From Nitrospiraceae bacterium (GTDB taxonomy: Bacteria > Nitrospirota > Nitrospiria > Nitrospirales > Nitrospiraceae), in NCBI GenBank assembly GCA_919902665.1, contig CAKKRK010000001.1, forward strand, positions 75,277-139,276: 64,000 bases of DNA, written 5' to 3'. Below are positions 8,706 through 17,330 of the stretch, in pieces. The stretch's first letter is position 1. Each line of letters opens with the position of its first letter. Under the pieces are notes generated by a model. That model was not told where the DNA came from and searched no databases. It worked only from the letters and a program-made list of their open reading frames with translations. The translations under genes were made by a program, and so were the position numbers.

Positions 8706-9476
8706 TTACATACCATGAAATATGGTCTCGTACTCAAAGATTGCTAATATTTCCTGGTTGCCTTTTTTCCCTTTGATCGGAGACGCGACGGTCCCCATGG
8801 TCTTCAGCCCCTTGTCCGCCGCAAATTGGACGATTCTCTGAACAACCTCTGCTCGCTGTGCGTCATCACGCACGATGCCACCCCGACCAACTTGGCCCTT
8901 GCCGACTTCAAACTGCGGTTTGATCAAGGCAATGACGCGGGCTGGAGCACGGAGGAACGGCAGGATGGGTGGAAGCACCTTCGTCAATGAAATAAACGAG
9001 ACATCGATGACGACCAAATCAACCGGATCCGGGATGGCAGAAGGAGGGAGATAGCGAATGTTGGTCCGCTCATTCAGCACGACGCGTGGGTCTTGTCGGA
9101 GCCGCCAATCGAATTGCCCGTAGCCCACGTCAACCGCATAGACCTTTGCAGCCCCTCGTTTGAGCAAACAGTCGGTGAACCCTCCAGTCGAGCACCCCAC
9201 GTCGAGACAAATCAATCCTTGCGGGGCGATCGAATAGGCGTCCAGCGCTGCCTCCAGTTTTTCGCCCCCTCGGCTGACGAACGGTTGGGTCTCGCCGATC
9301 ATCTCGATGACCGCATCGACGGGAATCACTCTGGAGGGTTTGTCGACGATCGCTCCGTTACTTCGGACCTTTCCCGCAAGAATCATCCGGACCGCGGCGT
9401 CTCGACTCTGCACCAATCCCCGAGCCGCCAACACCTGGTCACAACGATCCCTATCGCGTTGTTTGTTCATAGCCAT
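8706..9476 (-). CDS. tlyA: TlyA-family rRNA methyltransferase
   Basis: 256 residues. An N-terminal S4 RNA-binding domain (residues about 5-65, beginning with DQVLAARGLVQSRDAAVRMI) is followed by an FtsJ-like Rossmann methyltransferase fold (LDVGCSTGGFTDCLL is the SAM-binding motif). Known members 2'-O-methylate cytidines in 16S and 23S rRNA; older annotations call them hemolysin A. An alternative ATG lies two codons downstream. It follows xseB on the same strand with a 56-base gap. Confidence 0.9.
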   Translation of the reverse strand: MAMNKQRDRDRCDQVLAARGLVQSRDAAVRMILAGKVRSNGAIVDKPSRVIPVDAVIEMIGETQPFVSRGGEKLEAALDAYSIAPQGLICLDVGCSTGGFTDCLLKRGAAKVYAVDVGYGQFDWRLRQDPRVVLNERTNIRYLPPSAIPDPVDLVVIDVSFISLTKVLPPILPFLRAPARVIALIKPQFEVGKGQVGRGGIVRDDAQRAEVVQRIVQFAADKGLKTMGTVASPIKGKKGNQEILAIFEYETIFHGM

Positions 9477-9532
9477 GAGAATCGCAACGGGGGAAAGATG
9501 TGAAAAGGGATGATACGCAGAAGAACAACCTG

Positions 9533-9796
9533 TTATGAATCTTCAGCGGAACCCTGGACATCAATGTCATCGGAGGTGAAGGCGCGTAGTTGTTTTTTCC
9601 CATTCGTATCCTGGACGAGCACCTCGACTTTCCGTTCAGCGTCTTCCAATACCTTTAAGCAATTCCTCGACAGCCGAATGCCCTCCTCGAAAATCTTCAA
9701 CGATTCATCCAGGGGCAGATCTCCATTCTCTAATTCACCCACAATGGCTTCCAATCTGGCCATCGCTTGTTCAAACTTCACCCCAGCCACAACCAT
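9533..9796 (-). CDS. xseB: Exodeoxyribonuclease VII small subunit
   Basis: 87 residues, typical for XseB. The family pattern is clear: FEQAMARLEAIVGELENGDLPLDES and EEGIRLSRNCLKVLEDAERKVEVL form the two-helix unit that packs onto XseA. An AAAGGAG sits very close to the first ATG, so the GTG two codons on could also be used. It lies 51 bases after xseA. The complex degrades single-stranded DNA from both ends. Confidence 0.95.
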   Translation of the reverse strand: MVVAGVKFEQAMARLEAIVGELENGDLPLDESLKIFEEGIRLSRNCLKVLEDAERKVEVLVQDTNGKKQLRAFTSDDIDVQGSAEDS

Positions 9797-9847
9797 TCTC
9801 CTTTCACGCCAACCCGCCGCCTATTATAACGAAGTCCCAGCCAGCTT

Positions 9848-11191
9848 TTAAACTGACGGATCCAACCTGACCTCCTCCACCGTACATCGGATCTGACCCC
9901 TGGCCAAACGTGCCAGGATCTCCTCTCCGACAGAAACCTGTCCGGCATCGCGAATGATCTGGCCACCAGGCATCGTCTCGAGAATCCCGTATCCCCGATC
10001 CAGAATCGCGAGCGGGCTCAGCCCTTTCAATCGACCCAGATACGCATGGGTGTGCTGGGTCTTCCGTTTGAGACTATGGTTCATGGCAGCGATTACACGC
10101 GATCGTAACTGTGGAACGATCAGCAAATCCTGACGCACGTGGAGCACCGGACTCTTCGATCGTAGCGCGTGCGTCCATGTTTGCGCATTCACCATCGCTT
10201 GTTTAAGATGGGCGCGGACTGCTTCTCGCATGCCTGCCACCGCGCCATCCACCCGCTGAGCTTCTTTGAGAATTCTAAACCGGATGTTGCCCATATGGGC
10301 AAGCAGAAGATCAAGTCGCTGATGCTGTTCCAGGCATTGTGAGGTCATGGCTTGCTGACAGCGGGCAGTAAGCATGCCCAGCCGCTCAACGATCTCCGTT
10401 AACACCGGGGCAACCAGTTCGGCGGCAGCGGACGGAGTTGCAGCCCGTACGTCAGCCGCAAAGTCGGCCAGTGTCACATCCGTCTCATGCCCAACGGCAG
10501 ATACAATGGGCACCCGTGACGCGGCGATGGCTCGCACGACGGTTTCTTCGTTGAAACTCCACAGATCTTCCGATGAGCCACCACCTCGCCCGACAATGAT
10601 GACGTCGACAACTCCGAGCCGGTTCAATGCCTGAATGGCGGCTGCAATCTGTTCAGCCGATCCCGCCCCCTGCACCGGTACGGGCGCGATGATGATACTC
10701 AAGATAGGACAGCGACGGTGCAACACGGTGATTAGATCTCGAACAGCCGCCCCGGTCGGCGAGGTCACGATTCCAACCGTCCGAGGGAATGCAGGTAGCG
10801 ATTGTTTGCCTTCCACATCGAAGAGCCCCTCGGCCTCAAGGCGACGCTTGAGCTGCTCAAACGCCAACTGGAGAGCGCCTCGCCCCTTGGGTTCAAGATG
10901 ATCGAGTATGACCTGGTACTCTCCACGAGGCTCGTAGACGGAGAGTCGCCCTTTCGCGACGACTTGAAGCCCCTCCTCCAGGCCGAACCGCAACCGAACG
11001 GCCGCCGAACGGAAGATCACCGCCCGAATCTGACTCGTCTGGTCCTTGAGAGTACAGTAGAGATGCCCGGACCCTGGTGCGCGCAGGTTCGAAATTTCCC
11101 CTTCAAGCCAGACCTCGGCAAAGTCCGTTTCGAGGGAAGCCCGAACCATGGCAGTCAGTTCCGAGACGGTGAGAACATGTCTCGATGTCAA
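9848..11191 (-). CDS. xseA: Exodeoxyribonuclease VII large subunit
   Basis: Catalytic subunit of exonuclease VII. An N-terminal OB fold (LTVSELTAMVRASLE..., then GEISNLRAPGSGHLYCTLKD) is followed by the nuclease domain with GIVTSPTGAAVRDL and VGRGGGSSEDLWSFN, and then coiled coil. The frame stays open to a TTG at 11284, but that extension lies inside an inverted-repeat element and is not family-like, so I place the start at TTG 11191, just before the conserved LTVSEL. An AGGAGAGG at 11235-11242 has no ATG, GTG or TTG at proper spacing, so the true start is unsettled. xseB follows. Confidence 0.9.
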   Translation of the reverse strand: MTSRHVLTVSELTAMVRASLETDFAEVWLEGEISNLRAPGSGHLYCTLKDQTSQIRAVIFRSAAVRLRFGLEEGLQVVAKGRLSVYEPRGEYQVILDHLEPKGRGALQLAFEQLKRRLEAEGLFDVEGKQSLPAFPRTVGIVTSPTGAAVRDLITVLHRRCPILSIIIAPVPVQGAGSAEQIAAAIQALNRLGVVDVIIVGRGGGSSEDLWSFNEETVVRAIAASRVPIVSAVGHETDVTLADFAADVRAATPSAAAELVAPVLTEIVERLGMLTARCQQAMTSQCLEQHQRLDLLLAHMGNIRFRILKEAQRVDGAVAGMREAVRAHLKQAMVNAQTWTHALRSKSPVLHVRQDLLIVPQLRSRVIAAMNHSLKRKTQHTHAYLGRLKGLSPLAILDRGYGILETMPGGQIIRDAGQVSVGEEILARLARGQIRCTVEEVRLDPSV

Positions 11192-11253
11192 CTCGGACGC
11201 GAAAAGGGGCGGGCGAGAGTACGTAGTCGTGAGTCCTCTCCTTTGAAGCTCGC

Positions 11254-11380
11254 CAGCAGGCTGTTCACAAAGTCTGTCCCGCAAGGCCGCAGCAAGCGAA
11301 AGACCGACGCGTTCACGGTTGGTACGTTGAGGCCTTGAGCGGTGCGAGCCGCCGCTGGCGGACTTTTTTCACAGCCTGCT
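11254..11380. mobile_element. 127-bp MITE-like element with terminal inverted repeats
   Basis: Ends AGCAGGCTGT-TCAC-AAAGTC (left, 11255-11274) and GACTTTTTTCACAGCCTGCT (right, 11361-11380) match as inverted repeats at 16 or more of 20 positions. The interior is GC-rich with small hairpins and no gene. The element separates ymdB from xseA, and its right end reaches the ymdB stop codon. It looks like a small non-autonomous transposable or dispersed repeat; I recall similar repeats in Nitrospira genomes, which is recollection, not a search. Confidence 0.6.
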
Positions 11381-12158
11381 AATCGATGCTGCGAATGCGT
11401 TCAAACGTGATCACCTTGCCCAGGCGGGGATCGAGCTCAAGCAGAACCGCACAAAATACGGACGGTCCTGATGCGACTTCAAACCGCCTCGGCATCGCGG
11501 TCAAAAACTTTTCGATCGCCAATTCCTTCTTGACTCCGATCACCGAATGGAGTGGTCCCGTCATGCCGATATCCGTGATGTACGCAGTGCCCTTCGGCAG
11601 GATTTGTTCATCGGCAGTCTGCACGTGCGTATGCGTTCCGACGACAGCGACCACCTCTCCATCCAGGAAATGCCCCATGGCCATCTTTTCAGACGTGGCT
11701 TCCGCGTGCATCTCAACGATGATCGCGGACGTCTCGCGCTTCAACCGTGATAACTCACGTTTAGCCGTCTGAAACGGGCAATCGATCGTTGGCATATACA
11801 CCCGGCCCATCAACTGTAAGATGGCCAGCCGCTCACCGCCTGCGGTCTCGAAGACGACACTCCCATTTCCAGGGACGCCCGCCGGATAATTCGCCGGCCG
11901 CAACAAGCGGGGCTCACGAGCAAAGTAATCGAGCGCCTCTTTCTTATCCCAGGCATGATTTCCGGTGGTGATCACCGAGATACCGGTGTCGAACAGTTCC
12001 TCGGCCAACTCCGGCGTCACCCCGAAGCCTCCTGCCAGATTTTCACCATTGGCAATGACCGCATCGATATGATGCTGAGCGACCAGCCGAGGCACGGCCC
12101 GAGCGACAGCCCGGCGGCCCGGCTCCCCCATGATGTCTCCGAGACAGAGGACTTTCAT
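11379..12158 (-). CDS. ymdB: YmdB-family metallophosphoesterase
   Basis: 259 residues, full length for the family (TIGR00282). Metal-binding motifs are visible: LGDIMGEPGRRAV at the N-terminus, ANGENLAGGFG near residue 35, TTGNHAWD near 65, EMHAEATSEK near 150 and GTHTHVQTADE near 175. Known homologues are dimetal phosphodiesterases active on 2',3'-cyclic nucleotides that influence RNase Y-linked gene control. Its ATG overlaps the rny stop by four bases, so the two are translationally coupled, matching the classical rny-ymdB pair. Confidence 0.93.
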   Translation of the reverse strand: MKVLCLGDIMGEPGRRAVARAVPRLVAQHHIDAVIANGENLAGGFGVTPELAEELFDTGISVITTGNHAWDKKEALDYFAREPRLLRPANYPAGVPGNGSVVFETAGGERLAILQLMGRVYMPTIDCPFQTAKRELSRLKRETSAIIVEMHAEATSEKMAMGHFLDGEVVAVVGTHTHVQTADEQILPKGTAYITDIGMTGPLHSVIGVKKELAIEKFLTAMPRRFEVASGPSVFCAVLLELDPRLGKVITFERIRSID

Positions 12159-13762
12159 TTGGCGTATTCCACGTAGCGGCTTTCTCGAATGACGGTGACC
12201 TTGATCTGTCCCGGATAGGTCAACTCCTGCTCGATCTTCTTCGCCAATTCACGAGACAGTTCAAACGACTCGGCATCGGTGATGTCCTCTTGCCTCACAA
12301 TGACGCGAATTTCACGGCCCGCTTGGATCGCGTAGGCTTTCTGCACGCCCTTATGCCCGGTCGCGAGCGATTCCAGCTTTTCCAACCGCTTCACGTAAGA
12401 CTCCAGCGCTTCCCGCCGCGCACCCGGACGCGCCGCCGATAATGCCTCAGCCGCCGCCACCAACACGCTCTCCGGACAAATCGGCTCCACCTGCTCGTGA
12501 TGCGCGGCAATCGCGTTGACGATCTTCGGAGATTCGCCGTACTTCTTCGCGATCTCGGCCCCGAGCATGGCATGCGGTCCCTCTTCTTCATGGCTGACCG
12601 CCTTGCCAATATCATGCAGCAAGGCGCCGCGCCGAGCCAGTCGGACATCGAGACCCAATTCCGACGCCATGATGCCGCAAATGTACGACGCCTCGCGGGC
12701 ATGATAGAGGTTATTTTGCCCGTAGCTCGTGCGATACTTGAGACGCCCCAAGACCTTGATCAACTCAGGGTGAAAGTCCGAAAGCCCCAGTTCGAAAATA
12801 ATTTTCTCTGCTTCTTCATACATTAGCTTGTCGATGTCGACCTTGACCTTTTCGACGATCTCCTCGATGCGCGTGGGATGGATGCGCCCGTCGTGCATCA
12901 GACGCTCCAGCGACACTTTGGCAATTTCGCGCCGCAACGGATCGAATCCAGAGATAATCACGGCTTCGGGAGTTTCGTCGATGATCAGATCAATGCCCGT
13001 CGCCGCTTCAAGCGCACGGATATTGCGCCCTTCCCGACCGATGATTCGACCTTTCATGGCATCGTTTGCAATGGGAACCACCGAGATCGTGGATTCCGCG
13101 ACATAGTCACGAACGACGCGTTGAATCGAGCTGGTGATGATTTCCCGCGCCTCACGCTCGGCGTTCTCACGAGCCTCTTCGATCGTGCGCTTGGCAAGGC
13201 CTACAGCCTCGAGCTTCGCTTGCGATTCCATTTCGAGGATCAATTGTTTCTTGGCTTCATCGGCCGTCATCCCCGCGACTCGTTCTAGCGCGTCTCGATG
13301 TTCGCGTTCAGCCTTGGCGCAGGCAGACTCTTTGACCGCCAGCCCCTCTTCTCTTTTCGCAAAATCTGCCTCGCGCTTGCGTGACTCGGTTTCTCTCTTT
13401 TCCAAGGCGGCAACTTTTCCGTCAAGTCCTCCCTCTCGTTGGATCAGACGCTTCTCCACCGTCGAGAGTTCAGCAAGTTTGGTTTTCTGCTCTTGCTCGA
13501 ATTCGGACTTTGCCTTGAAGACCAGATCCTTGGCTTCAAACCTGGCTTCTTTGACAACATTCTCGGCCTCTCGTTGTGCGTTCTGCACAACCTGCTTAGC
13601 CAAGTCTTCTGCCTCAGCCTGCTTGGCGCCCGTCATCCGCCGTCGCAGGAAATCAAATAGTCCAGCACCAACCACAGCCCCGAAGATCACTGAAAGGATT
13701 ATGTACACGACAGTTGATGTAGAAATGGGAGTCACCCCCTTCTTAAAAACAATCAGATCCAA
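12155..13762 (-). CDS. rny: Ribonuclease Y
   Basis: 535 residues. An N-terminal membrane anchor (about residues 18-42) is followed by a long coiled coil rich in Ala, Glu and Lys (45-210), a KH domain (GRIIGREGRNIRALEAATGIDLIID, about 245) and an HD domain with LLHDIGKAV (about residue 365). RNase Y is the membrane-bound endoribonuclease that starts mRNA decay in many bacteria lacking RNase E. It overlaps ymdB. The upstream gap to zapA (515 bases) must carry its promoter. Confidence 0.96.
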   Translation of the reverse strand: MDLIVFKKGVTPISTSTVVYIILSVIFGAVVGAGLFDFLRRRMTGAKQAEAEDLAKQVVQNAQREAENVVKEARFEAKDLVFKAKSEFEQEQKTKLAELSTVEKRLIQREGGLDGKVAALEKRETESRKREADFAKREEGLAVKESACAKAEREHRDALERVAGMTADEAKKQLILEMESQAKLEAVGLAKRTIEEARENAEREAREIITSSIQRVVRDYVAESTISVVPIANDAMKGRIIGREGRNIRALEAATGIDLIIDETPEAVIISGFDPLRREIAKVSLERLMHDGRIHPTRIEEIVEKVKVDIDKLMYEEAEKIIFELGLSDFHPELIKVLGRLKYRTSYGQNNLYHAREASYICGIMASELGLDVRLARRGALLHDIGKAVSHEEEGPHAMLGAEIAKKYGESPKIVNAIAAHHEQVEPICPESVLVAAAEALSAARPGARREALESYVKRLEKLESLATGHKGVQKAYAIQAGREIRVIVRQEDITDAESFELSRELAKKIEQELTYPGQIKVTVIRESRYVEYAK

Positions 13763-14277
13763 TTAGGCTCAACCTGATGCGGAGCCCCCGCCTCAGACTG
13801 AGCGGAATGAACGCGAACACGATGTGAGGTGAAGAGATAGAAGAGTCTTAGGAGACCGCGAGTCGTCCCGCCTGGAACCGCAAGAGATTGTCAGGATACG
13901 ATGCCATACTCGGGAAGTTTCTCTCTCTGCCCTTCCTTAGCCGTCTGTTTCCAGACATCAGCCATTGGAAAGAGTTAGCGATCGAAACAGGCATGGAGGG
14001 TAGATACTCGTTCCATCCGGCAGGTATTCGCCGGATCGCTTCAATTTCAGAAACTGGCCGCTGGGCGCCCACGTGACGGCGCCCGCGCACGACCCATACC
14101 ATGAGCATCCACCGAATGAACACTTCGTATCCCATCAAATAAACGTTCTCTTGTGGTTTTCTTAGCACTCGTTTCCAGGCGATCAACAATCGGCGATATC
14201 ACTCTTCCCTACTCATCTGCACACTCACCTATCTACACGTTAACAAAGGGACTCTTTGAAAGCAAGGCGAATCTCCG
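13763..14277 (-). other. Intergenic region downstream of zapA, possible structured RNA
   Basis: No convincing gene; one 113-codon minus-strand frame has an implausible composition. On the minus strand several stems can form: GGCGCC arms around GTCACGTG near 14072-14092, ATCCGGC/GCCGGAT near 14018-14040, and GTCTG-GAAA-CAGAC near 13948-13962. In many bacteria the 6S RNA gene lies next to zapA, so this is a candidate site for 6S RNA, but I could not fold the full consensus. It also holds the promoter of rny. Confidence 0.3.
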
Positions 14278-14574
14278 CTATCGAAAGAGCGATGTCGGCA
14301 TCTGCTCATCGATCGATTCCATCAACGTCACCATCCGCCGTTCGACATCAGCTTCCCCTTGGACCCGCTTTTTCTCGGACTCAAACAGCTGATGAGCCAG
14401 GTTGATCGCCGTCAGCACCGCTAACTTCGATGGGGTCGTCGTCTTCATCCCTTCCGCCAGATGTTTCATATGATCGTCGACAAAATTGGCCAGCCGCCGG
14501 ACATAGGCATCATCGCCATCTCCCGTGATCGCGTACCGTTGACCATAAATTTCAACATCAATGGTCTTAGTCAA
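14278..14574 (-). CDS. zapA: Cell division protein ZapA
   Basis: 98 residues from a TTG at 14574, chosen because AAGGAGG lies 7 bases upstream and the protein then starts as ZapA proteins do (TKTIDVEIYGQRYAI). The domain continues with DDAYVRRLANFVDDHMKHLAE and the C-terminal coiled coil (LTAINLAHQLFESEKKRV). ZapA binds and cross-links FtsZ filaments at the division ring. It overlaps the ZapB-like gene by 8 bases, so the two are translationally coupled. Confidence 0.9.
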   Translation of the reverse strand: MTKTIDVEIYGQRYAITGDGDDAYVRRLANFVDDHMKHLAEGMKTTTPSKLAVLTAINLAHQLFESEKKRVQGEADVERRMVTLMESIDEQMPTSLFR

Positions 14575-14821
14575 TGGCCACCTCCTTAGGATCTTCGACA
14601 CCTTCAAGCAACTCCATCTCATTCATGACTTTTTCGATCCGCGCCTTGATATCTAGCCGTTCCTTTTCCCATTGGCGATTCGTATCATCCTGCGAAGCCA
14701 ACCGCTGGCGAGCCGCCTTGAGCTCTTCCTCTAAGAGCGCATTCTTTCGCTTGTATTCTTGGACAAGCTTCACCAGGTCACGAATTCTGGTTTCCAATGC
14801 ATCAAGTCGATCCAACGACAT
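14567..14821 (-). CDS. ZapB-like coiled-coil protein
   Basis: 84 residues, almost entirely one coiled coil (heptads from LDALETRIRDLVKLVQEYKRKNALLEEELKA on) with an acidic tail. Size and structure match ZapB, the partner that links ZapA to chromosome-bound factors, and the coupling to zapA supports a division role. Sequence identity to known ZapB cannot be judged by eye, so the name is structural. It is 66 bases downstream of the lytic transglycosylase gene on the same strand. Confidence 0.75.
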   Translation of the reverse strand: MSLDRLDALETRIRDLVKLVQEYKRKNALLEEELKAARQRLASQDDTNRQWEKERLDIKARIEKVMNEMELLEGVEDPKEVAID

Positions 14822-14887
14822 AATCAGCCCCTCTTCGTTATTGCCCCTACGGATTGTGGCGCACTATAAAAACTTCACAAGATCTTG

Positions 14888-17194
14888 TCAAGAAACGGCT
14901 TTTGGGATCCCAGCCAGACGCAAATATTCCTTATAGCTCCGCAACACCCGTTTGACGTATTGCCTGGTCTCCTGATAATGGATCAGCTCGACAAATTCAT
15001 CCTCACTCCGCCCTCGATAGGTTGCCGCCCAAGTTCCCACCACGATCGGGCCGGCATTGTATGCAGCGATCGTCTGCACGACATTGCCGGAAAACTGCGT
15101 AAACAGTTGCTCGACATACCGAGCCCCGATCCGGATATTTGTCTCTTGATCAAACAAATCTTCTCGGGAGAGACTTGGAAGACGGTGCTGTTGAGCCACG
15201 GCATTGGCAGTGGCAGGCATGACCTGCATCAATCCGATCGCTCCGACGCGAGAGACGGCTCTCCGATCATATTGACTTTCTTCCCGAATGATGGCCGCAA
15301 CAAGAAACGGATCAACCCCGTTCGCTCCCGACATTTTGATCGTAGGAATCAATCCCGTGGGATAGGCCACGCTCCACAATCCATCTGCGACCACTCCACC
15401 GGTTCGCTCTAACTTTTCACGGAATCGAGACCGCACCAGACGCAAGGCATGATGGTAGGCGCCGACCTCATTCAACATGATGGATAATGCCGCCAACACC
15501 TCGGAGTCACGGCTATATCGATCCGTCAACGCGCTAAGCTCTCTCGCGGCATCATGCTCAAGACCGAGCGTTCTGAGTTCTACCGCCCGCCGGTACGCCG
15601 GGTGGAGCTCAATCTGCATCCGGCTACTGGCTTGACTGTCCTGGACCGGAGCCTGCGTGACTTCAGCAGCAGACGGAGTGGACGAGACCGCGACGACTGA
15701 GCCTTCCTGTTTCGTCTGCCCTGGAACCGACAGGTCACTCTGTTCGCGTGCCAACTGGCAGTAGTAGGTGTGCGGAAACCGCTGACAGAGCAGCGCAAAT
15801 ATCTCCTTTGATTTCACACTTTCCACATGCCCGTAGGAACGTGCAATCCAATAGAGGGCTTGTGGCTCTAGATCGCTGTCCTTCTGATCGACGATCTGCT
15901 GCCACACGCTGATCGCCTCCTGATAACGAGCCGTTCGGTAAAGCGCCCACCCTTCCCGCCATTGTGCTTCAGTTCGTTGAGAAGCCGGTTCTCCCAGCTT
16001 TGCCACCTGTCGATACCTCGCAATTGCCTCATCGAACCGTGCCTCATCCTCCAGCCAGATCCCGGCAAATAGATTGATCTGCCCTTTCTGCTCTGGAGTG
16101 ACCGTTCGTTTCGGGAGTGTCCGGCAAAGATCCAAGAGCTTCTCCCCAAGTCCCTGTCTGAGATAGACCCTCGCCAGCCAGACAGTGGCCTCATCCGCGC
16201 GAGGCTCTCGCTCAGCCGTCAACGCATGAAAGGTCTCGCGTGCCTGGTCGTACAGCTTTAAACGAACTTGGGCGATGCCCAATTTCAGCCTGGCCTCCCC
16301 ACGGTGAGAGGAGGTCGGATCTCGCGCCAGGAACTTTTTTAGCTCCTCGATGGCCTCCGCGTGGAGCGACTGCCCTAGAAAAGCCTGAGCGCGCTCATAA
16401 TATGTGTCGGGCGCCGCGGTCCACGGTACCCCGCCAATATTGCCCCCAAGCAAAGTCTCGGCTTCCTTGGCCTCTTTCGTGTGCGGAAACTTCATCCACA
16501 GCTGTTTCAGCGTTTCTTGTCCTTCCGCCAATTTATTCTCTCGGAGCGAACAAGACGCCGACCGTAACCAAGCCTGAGCGACCTGAGGATCCTTGTCATT
16601 GACATTGAGGGCCTTAGCGAACCAAGACACGGCCTCAGGACAGCTGGACGCCTGATACCACGCTTCCCCGGCACGGAGCGCGATCTGATTAAGAAGATTA
16701 GAATCGGGGACCGCTTGTGGCACCCCCTCAAACATATTGGCCGCCTCCTTCGCCTCCCCGAGACGCAGCAAGGCCTCTCCGATCCAGAATCGAATGTAAT
16801 CGTCGAGCACGAGAAAATCCCGCTGGGCTGCCCGAAGGTATGGCAGACTGGCAGCGGGATTTCGATCGATCAATATCACCCCGGACAGCAACCCAGCACG
16901 CTTGGCCCACTGCGTCCCGGGAAATCCTTCCATCACCTTTCGGAGACGTTCCAGCTTGAGCGCCACCACTTGATCTTTCGTCAACGCCTGACCGAGTCGC
17001 TCTTTCGGCCAGGCCGCCGCCACAAAACACTCCTCCGCTGTCGTACAGCCAGTGACCGTCGATTGTTCGGAGGGCTCAACCTGTGCCGCATACCCGTCGC
17101 ATGAGAAAACCCCTCCGAGGGCGAGCACCAGGACGGACGCGACCACCAGGCCACAGCCATGGATAGAACGATACTTGGTAGAAATCTTCATCAT
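14888..17194 (-). CDS. Soluble lytic murein transglycosylase, Slt70 type with TPR superhelix
   Basis: 768 residues from ATG 17194; a longer frame exists but lacks a signal sequence, whereas this start gives one (GLVVASVLVLALGGVFS...). The middle 500 residues are helical repeats of TPR type. The C-terminal SLT domain carries the catalytic glutamate in AAIIREESQYD, then GAIGLMQVMPATA and AAYNAGP. The enzyme cleaves peptidoglycan glycan strands with formation of 1,6-anhydromuramic acid in the periplasm. Its place upstream of the division genes zapB/zapA fits wall remodelling. It is divergent from rlmN. Confidence 0.92.
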   Translation of the reverse strand: MMKISTKYRSIHGCGLVVASVLVLALGGVFSCDGYAAQVEPSEQSTVTGCTTAEECFVAAAWPKERLGQALTKDQVVALKLERLRKVMEGFPGTQWAKRAGLLSGVILIDRNPAASLPYLRAAQRDFLVLDDYIRFWIGEALLRLGEAKEAANMFEGVPQAVPDSNLLNQIALRAGEAWYQASSCPEAVSWFAKALNVNDKDPQVAQAWLRSASCSLRENKLAEGQETLKQLWMKFPHTKEAKEAETLLGGNIGGVPWTAAPDTYYERAQAFLGQSLHAEAIEELKKFLARDPTSSHRGEARLKLGIAQVRLKLYDQARETFHALTAEREPRADEATVWLARVYLRQGLGEKLLDLCRTLPKRTVTPEQKGQINLFAGIWLEDEARFDEAIARYRQVAKLGEPASQRTEAQWREGWALYRTARYQEAISVWQQIVDQKDSDLEPQALYWIARSYGHVESVKSKEIFALLCQRFPHTYYCQLAREQSDLSVPGQTKQEGSVVAVSSTPSAAEVTQAPVQDSQASSRMQIELHPAYRRAVELRTLGLEHDAARELSALTDRYSRDSEVLAALSIMLNEVGAYHHALRLVRSRFREKLERTGGVVADGLWSVAYPTGLIPTIKMSGANGVDPFLVAAIIREESQYDRRAVSRVGAIGLMQVMPATANAVAQQHRLPSLSREDLFDQETNIRIGARYVEQLFTQFSGNVVQTIAAYNAGPIVVGTWAATYRGRSEDEFVELIHYQETRQYVKRVLRSYKEYLRLAGIPKAVS

Positions 17195-17330
17195 GATGGC
17201 CTGACGACACTCATCCGAGTTCATTATATACAGAGCTGTCGGCAATGAAAGAAGTTTCCGGACCCAATGATGGGCATGGCCGTATGCGGCATGACTTCCG
17301 CTATGGTAGGCTCCTAGCGTTGAGGATGAT

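Noticed and set aside
10802..11338. 178-codon plus-strand frame opposite xseA
   Set aside because: It is a shadow of the xseA coding strand and of the inverted-repeat element.
13848..14189. 113-codon minus-strand frame downstream of zapA
   Set aside because: Composition is rich in Arg, Trp and Met without domain-like pattern; the hairpins in the DNA suggest RNA or control elements instead.
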